Shown: positions 59,604-64,000 of the stretch, one piece after another
Layout: the number at the start of each line of letters is the position of its first letter
Numbering within the stretch: position 1 is the stretch's first letter
DNA from: Bacillus cabrialesii
GTDB lineage: Bacteria; Bacillota; Bacilli; Bacillales; Bacillaceae
Direction: 5' to 3'
Assembly: GCF_004124315.2 (NCBI RefSeq)
Contig: NZ_CP096889.1
Coordinates: forward strand, 680,001 to 744,000
Length of the DNA stretch: 64,000 nt
Position numbers and translations under genes: made by a program
The notes under the pieces: generated by a model
Told to the model about the DNA's origin: nothing
The model's input: only the letters and a program-made list of their open reading frames with translations
Databases searched by the model: none

Positions 59604-59837
59604 TCATCTATTTTGATGCTCCTGTTCGTTATTTCCGAAATCGCTGTTTTGAAACATGTAGGTCACGGGACAGAAGCGCAGGATTCCCGAACCTGCTTTC
59701 ATGGCCCCCATAAAGATGTAAAAGAGGTGCATTTTGCACCAAGGTTTTTTCGTAAACTTTGCGCTGGCGGCTGACATAATCGTCAGTCCGCAGGCGATTC
59801 TGAAGACGGCATTGATGAGACTGATGTTTGGCTTCAT
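59604..59837 (-). CDS. DUF2892-family small membrane protein
   Basis: A 77-residue protein with the YgaP-like transmembrane (DUF2892) pattern: NISLINAVFRIACGLTIMSAAS forms the first helix and MHLFYIFMGAMKAGSGILRFCPVTYMF the second. Many relatives are fused to or sit near rhodanese domains; none is visible here. ATG 59837 follows AAAGGAGCGG on the minus strand. The tail is polar. No function is known to me. Confidence 0.75.
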   Translation of the reverse strand: MKPNISLINAVFRIACGLTIMSAASAKFTKKPWCKMHLFYIFMGAMKAGSGILRFCPVTYMFQNSDFGNNEQEHQNR

Positions 59838-59965
59838 GGAAATCCGCTCCTTTTACTTAAAAAAATTTTTTAATTGAACCTTCAAAAATTTGTAACGTTT
59901 TTACCGTGCGTGTTGAGGAAGGATGTGATAACATGAGTCTAATACATGTAAAGGAGAGTATGTGA

Positions 59966-61708
59966 ATGTCCGAACGCACCTTTAACTGGAAAAACAAAGA
60001 CATCAGGGCACAGGTTGATGTTGTAGACTCAAAGCTGCTTCCAACGCTCCTTTTACGGAATGCTCTCGTCTTAAATCCATATGTAAAACAATGGCTGAAA
60101 AAAAACATTTGGATTTATCAGGACCGCATCGTTTATGTGGGTCATGAACTTCCGAACAGAGCCGAAGAAATTCATACGATAGATTGTGAAGGAAAATACA
60201 TTGTGCCAGGGTATATCGAACCGCACGCACATCCTTTTCAAATATATAATCCCCAAACGCTGGCGGAATATGTGTCTCAATACGGAACAACGACATTTGT
60301 GAATGATAACTTATTTTTGCTTTTACAAAGCGGAAAAAAGAAAGCGCTTACGATATTAAACGAACTTAAAAAGCAGCCCGTTCAATATTTTTGGTGGTCA
60401 CGATATGACCTCCAGACCGAGGTTCTGAACGAGGATCACGTTCTTCCGTTTGATGTCAGAAAGCAGTGGATTGAACATCCGGATGTGATTCAAGGCGGAG
60501 AAATGACCGGATGGCCTCGTTTGGTAGATGGTGATGATTTAATGCTTCACTGCATGCAAGCTACAAAGAAACAGCGGAAACGCATTGAAGGGCATTTTCC
60601 CGGCGCTTCAGATAAAACGCTTACAAAAATGAAACTGTTCGGAGCTGATTGTGATCATGAAGCGATGACAGGTGAGGAAGTGATGAGAAGGCTGGAACTG
60701 GGCTACTATGTTTCCCTTCGAAACTCCTCCATTCGCCCCGATGTAAGAAAGATCTTGCAGGAGCTGCATGAGAAGGGCTTCCGCTATTATGACCACTTCT
60801 TTTACACAACAGACGGCGCGACGCCGAATTTCTATAAAGGCGGCATGACAAATGAGCTGATCCGCATCGCGTTAGAAGAAGGTGTTCCCGCAATCGATGC
60901 CTACAATATGGCATCATTTAATATTGCGAAGTATTACCAAATGGATGATTATTTAGGAGTTGTCGGACCGGGAAGACTGGCGTCACTGAACATACTTGAA
61001 GATCCGTTAGATCCGAACCCCGTGACCGTTCTGTCTAAAGGGATTATCCTTCGTGAAGACGGATGTGATTTGAAGGCGTTTACAAAGACGGCCTGGAACA
61101 AAGGCGGTCTTGTCCCGCTTGAGCTTTCATATGATATGACGATGGATGATTTGCAGTTTTCCATGCCGATGGGCGTAAAAATGCGGAATGCGGTCATTAT
61201 GGAGCCGTATATGATTGAGATCGACAATTCGATGGAACAGCTATCGTTTGACCATGATGAAAGTTATTTGACAATGCTTGATAAACATGGGAAATGGCGC
61301 GTCAATACAATGATAAAAGGCTTTGCCTCAAGCGTGCAGGGATTTGTGAGCTCCTTTACGACGACAGGCGATATTGTCGCGATTGGAAAAAATAAAGCGG
61401 ATATGCTGCTCGCTTTCGCTCGTATGAAAGAGATCGGGGGAGGAATCGTTCTTGCGGAAAATGGGAATATTCTGCATGAAATTCCGCTTGCGCTCTGCGG
61501 CTGTGCTTCTTCGGAATCGTATGAAGACGTGCTTGAGAAGGAACAAAAGCTGAGAGATCTTTTGACAGAAAGAGGCTACGAATTTTGTGACCCGGTTTAT
61601 ACGCTGCTCTTTTTGCAAAGTACGCACCTTCCGTATATACGCATTACGCCGAGAGGAATCTTCGACGTCATGAAAAAAACTGTACTCTTTCCATCGATAA
61701 TGCGTTAA
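59966..61708 (+). CDS. yerA: Adenine deaminase-like amidohydrolase YerA
   Basis: A 580-residue metal-dependent amidohydrolase similar to adenine deaminase. It has the first metal motif IEPHAHPFQIYNP after a composite strand domain, a later LGYYVSLRNSSIRPDVRK segment, GVPAIDAYNMASFNIAKYY with the DYLGVVGPGRLASL closing motif, and a C-terminal extension (residues 430-580) typical of Ade proteins. B. subtilis has a separate adenine deaminase (AdeC), so YerA may have another substrate. AAAGGAGAG ribosome site. Confidence 0.87.
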   Translation: MSERTFNWKNKDIRAQVDVVDSKLLPTLLLRNALVLNPYVKQWLKKNIWIYQDRIVYVGHELPNRAEEIHTIDCEGKYIVPGYIEPHAHPFQIYNPQTLAEYVSQYGTTTFVNDNLFLLLQSGKKKALTILNELKKQPVQYFWWSRYDLQTEVLNEDHVLPFDVRKQWIEHPDVIQGGEMTGWPRLVDGDDLMLHCMQATKKQRKRIEGHFPGASDKTLTKMKLFGADCDHEAMTGEEVMRRLELGYYVSLRNSSIRPDVRKILQELHEKGFRYYDHFFYTTDGATPNFYKGGMTNELIRIALEEGVPAIDAYNMASFNIAKYYQMDDYLGVVGPGRLASLNILEDPLDPNPVTVLSKGIILREDGCDLKAFTKTAWNKGGLVPLELSYDMTMDDLQFSMPMGVKMRNAVIMEPYMIEIDNSMEQLSFDHDESYLTMLDKHGKWRVNTMIKGFASSVQGFVSSFTTTGDIVAIGKNKADMLLAFARMKEIGGGIVLAENGNILHEIPLALCGCASSESYEDVLEKEQKLRDLLTERGYEFCDPVYTLLFLQSTHLPYIRITPRGIFDVMKKTVLFPSIMR

Positions 61709-61734
61709 AATATAAAAGAGCGGGGAGCCGACAT

Positions 61735-62730
61735 ATGAAAAAATGGATGACAGTTTGCGTGCTGTGTTTCGTGTTTTTTCTGCTTGTATCTTGCCAGCAG
61801 AAGGACGCTGTCCCGGATACCGCAAAGAAGCCGAAAGCTCCTTTGACGGGACTGGAGATTGAACAGAAGGTGACTGAACGCCGGCCTGTTGCTGTTGTGG
61901 TGAACAATCACCCTAAGGCGAGGCCGCAATCAGGACTGTCTAAAGCCGACATTGTCATAGAAGCGCTTGCCGAAGGGCAAATTACACGATTTCTGGCCAT
62001 TTTCCAAAGCCAGATGCCTGAAACTGTCGGACCTGTGCGGAGCGCGCGGGAATATTTCGTCACTCTCAGCAATGGCTTTGACAGTATATTTGTCCATCAC
62101 GGCTGGAGTCCCGGCGCCAAAGAGCAGCTGGAATCCGGAGCTGCCGATTATATGAACGGATTGGATTTTGACGGAAGCTTATTTTGGAGAGCTGATTTCA
62201 GCAAACCGCCCCATAATTCCTACACGTCTTATGATTACATAAAAAAGGCGGCGGAACAAAAGGGATATGAGCTGAAGCGGAAAACAGATCCGCTGCTGTT
62301 TCAAACATCAGAAGCAAAACCTGCAAATGAATCTTACAATGTTCGGGTAGATTATGGGACAAAGAACGTTACAAATCTTGTCGAATATAACTATGATAAA
62401 AAAGCTGAAGCTTATACTAGAAGCTCTGATGGTGTCATAACGACAGACCGGGAAACCGGAAAGCCGGTTGCAATGCAAAATATTTTCATTGTTGAAGCCA
62501 GCCATCATATTATTGATCAAGATGGAAGGCGGGACATCGACCTGGAATCAGGGGGTAAAGGTCTGTTGTTTCAGCACGGAAACGTCATTGAAACAGACTG
62601 GAAACAAGTAAACGGAAGAATTGTGCCGGTGAAAGACGGCAAATGGCTGCCGTTTGTGCCAGGAAAGACTTGGATTAATATCGTGCCTGATCTCGATGCG
62701 GCTTCCATTAGTAAAGGAGAAGGTGTGTAA
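61735..62730 (+). CDS. yerB: Lipoprotein YerB (DUF3048)
   Basis: A 331-residue lipoprotein: signal peptide with lipobox LLVSC (cysteine at about residue 21), then two DUF3048 domains (PVAVVVNNHPKARPQSGLSKADIVIEA and the later VRVDYGTKNVTNLVEYNYD region). Anchored on the outer face of the membrane. In B. subtilis it has been linked to the cell wall, without a known activity. It lies 26 bp after yerA and 2 bp before yerC. Confidence 0.9.
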   Translation: MKKWMTVCVLCFVFFLLVSCQQKDAVPDTAKKPKAPLTGLEIEQKVTERRPVAVVVNNHPKARPQSGLSKADIVIEALAEGQITRFLAIFQSQMPETVGPVRSAREYFVTLSNGFDSIFVHHGWSPGAKEQLESGAADYMNGLDFDGSLFWRADFSKPPHNSYTSYDYIKKAAEQKGYELKRKTDPLLFQTSEAKPANESYNVRVDYGTKNVTNLVEYNYDKKAEAYTRSSDGVITTDRETGKPVAMQNIFIVEASHHIIDQDGRRDIDLESGGKGLLFQHGNVIETDWKQVNGRIVPVKDGKWLPFVPGKTWINIVPDLDAASISKGEGV

Positions 62731-62732
62731 CG

Positions 62733-63047
62733 ATGCAAATCGATAAATTACGCGGCAAAGAGCTGGACCAGTTATTCAACTCGATCTTATCGCTGAAAGA
62801 CCTGGAGGAATGTTACCGGTTCTTCGATGATCTTTGCACAATTAACGAAATTCAATCGCTGGCTCAGCGCCTTGAAGTGGCGCGTATGCTTCGCGAAGGA
62901 AACACGTACCATAAGATTGAAACAGAAACAGGCGCTTCCACGGCTACGATTTCCCGTGTGAAACGCTGCTTAAATTACGGAAATGACGCTTATGAAATGG
63001 CGCTTGACCGTGTGAAGGAGACTGAAACTGAGTCTTCTTCTAAATAA
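62733..63047 (+). CDS. yerC: TrpR-like protein YerC
   Basis: A 104-residue all-helical protein of the YerC/YecD TrpR-related family. It has the helix-turn-helix region (RLEVARMLREGNTYHKIETETGASTATISRVKRCL) of Trp repressor, but the tryptophan-binding pocket of true TrpR is not expected in this family. AAAGGAGAAGGTG upstream, inside yerB. A regulator of unknown targets. Confidence 0.9.
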   Translation: MQIDKLRGKELDQLFNSILSLKDLEECYRFFDDLCTINEIQSLAQRLEVARMLREGNTYHKIETETGASTATISRVKRCLNYGNDAYEMALDRVKETETESSSK

Positions 63048-63050
63048 CAA

Positions 63051-63084
63051 AAAACCGCCCTGCCGTCGGCAAGGGCGGTTTTTT
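63051..63084. terminator. Bidirectional terminator, yerC / yerD
   Basis: AAAACCGCCCTGCC pairs with GGCAAGGGCGGTTTT (one bulge), with T runs on either side, between converging genes. Confidence 0.9.
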
Positions 63085-64000
63085 TATGAAACAAATTGAT
63101 GAATGAGTTTGTCGATGTCAACGATGCTGCCATCCTCTTTTCGATAGACAACATGCTCTTTTGAAAAACAGGCCGGCGAATTGATCCCGGCTGCGGCTGC
63201 GAGGTTAAACAGTCCCTCGCGCAGTGAAATGACATAGTTGCACACACGATGCTGTTTTTCCTCAACGCTCAGTGCTTTTTGCAGTTTTGGATCTGTTGTC
63301 GCCACACCTGCCGGACACGTGTTGGTGTGGCACACGAGAGCGCGGATGCAGCCGACGGAAAACATCATGCCGCGTGCGATGTTGACAAAATCAGCGCCAA
63401 GGGCTAAGGCGACCGCGATTTTGTCAGGAGTCAGGAGCTTCCCGGAAGCAAAGATTTTCAGGTGTCTGCGCAAGCCGTATTGTCTAAGAAGCGTATCAAC
63501 AATAGGGAGCGCTGTCATAATCGGAAGGCCGACAGTGTCAGCCAGTTCAAAAAAGGAAGCGCCGGTACCGCCTTCACTCCCGTCGATCGTGATAAAATCC
63601 GGATGCTTTCCGCTTTTCTTCATATAAGAAAAGAGCTCGTGTAATTCGTCGGGATGACCTGCGACAAGTTTGATACCGACTGGCTTTTGCCCGACATCTC
63701 TAAGTTTCTCAATAAAATCGAGCATGTCAGGAACGCTTGAAAATTCATGAAAGCGGTTTGGGCTGTCAATCGATTTCCCGGGTTCAACATTCCGTATGTC
63801 TGCCACTTCCTCTGATACCTTGGCGCCATCCACATGGCCGCCGCGGGTCTTGGCTCCTTGCGCCAGCTTTAGCTCAAACGCTTTAATTTGGTCAAGCCTG
63901 CTTTTTCTTTTAAACTCCTCCCATGAAAATTCTCCGTTTCTTTTGCGTACGCCAAAAAGCCCCGGCCCGATTTGGCAAATGATATCGGCGCCGCCCTTTA
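63084..64000 (-). CDS. yerD: Glutamate synthase large-subunit-like FMN enzyme YerD, 3' part
   Basis: Open to the window edge, so the N-terminus is missing; about 305 C-terminal residues are seen. They belong to the FMN-binding domain of glutamate synthase: QIGPGLFGVRKRNGEF, FELKLAQGAKTRGGHV, ITIDGSEGGTGASF, and the Fe-S type cysteine cluster (CIRALVCHTNTCPAGVAT). Stand-alone proteins of this kind lack the glutaminase domain. Its true activity is unknown. The stop is shared with the terminator region after yerC. Confidence 0.9.
   Translation of the reverse strand, partial: KGGADIICQIGPGLFGVRKRNGEFSWEEFKRKSRLDQIKAFELKLAQGAKTRGGHVDGAKVSEEVADIRNVEPGKSIDSPNRFHEFSSVPDMLDFIEKLRDVGQKPVGIKLVAGHPDELHELFSYMKKSGKHPDFITIDGSEGGTGASFFELADTVGLPIMTALPIVDTLLRQYGLRRHLKIFASGKLLTPDKIAVALALGADFVNIARGMMFSVGCIRALVCHTNTCPAGVATTDPKLQKALSVEEKQHRVCNYVISLREGLFNLAAAAGINSPACFSKEHVVYRKEDGSIVDIDKLIHQFVS

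Noticed and set aside
1..64000. CRISPR arrays, tRNA or rRNA genes, replication origin.
   Set aside because: No regular spaced repeats, no cloverleaf-like tRNA sequence and no rRNA-like stretch was noticed on reading; a tRNAscan or repeat search was not possible.

Overview
The window is chromosomal DNA of the Bacillus subtilis species group. Gene order (tatCy-ydiK-ydiL-groESL ... gutRBP ... pspA-ydjGHI ... iolT-bdhA ... cotA-gabP ... guaA ... pbuG ... the pur operon ... yerABCD) and protein sequences agree with what I remember of B. subtilis. Low-GC Firmicute features are everywhere: strong AGGAGG ribosome sites, TTG and GTG starts, CIRCE, PurBoxes, guanine riboswitches, a TnrA box, a WalR box and a sigma-W promoter. 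No identity values or database results are given, because none could be computed.

Layout. 1-3507: end of tatCy, the ydiL-ydiK pair and the HrcA/CIRCE-controlled groESL operon. 3508-6946: island 1. It holds a full-length but decayed tyrosine integrase on the minus strand, followed by an AT-rich two-gene operon of a DUF262 protein and a HEPN-like protein. 6947-13206: glucitol regulon (GutR, GutB, GutP, a PfkB kinase). 13335-16996: sigma-W pspA-ydjGHI envelope-stress operon. 16998-23046: ydjJ, iolT, bdhA, ydjM and ydjN. 23067-24352: an apparently intact IS3-family (IS150-like) element sitting in the loop of the ydjN terminator. 24337-31302: ydjO, ydjP, yeaA, cotA, gabP and mneS. 31453-37540: yeaC-yeaD-yebA (MoxR, DUF58, transglutaminase) and guaA. 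37583-40633: island 2, an AT-rich three-gene operon (C5 DNA methyltransferase, nucleotidyltransferase, DUF262 protein) between guaA and pbuG. 40661-44600: pbuG with PurBoxes and a guanine riboswitch, then yebC, a small Fbp-like gene, yebE and yebG. 44601-57728: the twelve-gene purine operon purEKBCSQLFMNHD. 57767-64000: yezC, yecA, a DUF2892 protein, yerA, yerB, yerC and the 3' part of yerD.

How it works together. guaA, pbuG and purE-D form a purine block; pbuG and purE each carry a PurBox pair followed by a guanine riboswitch with its own terminator.

The most interesting material is the two accessory islands. Each encodes a single-domain DUF262 (ParB-like) protein of about 380 residues, coupled to different partners: a HEPN-type candidate RNase in island 1, and a DNA methyltransferase plus nucleotidyltransferase in island 2. 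Neither carries a recognisable restriction endonuclease. In strain 168 the groEL-gutR interval holds the BsuM restriction-modification region, so island 1 lies in a known exchange hotspot. An anti-phage role for both islands is inference.
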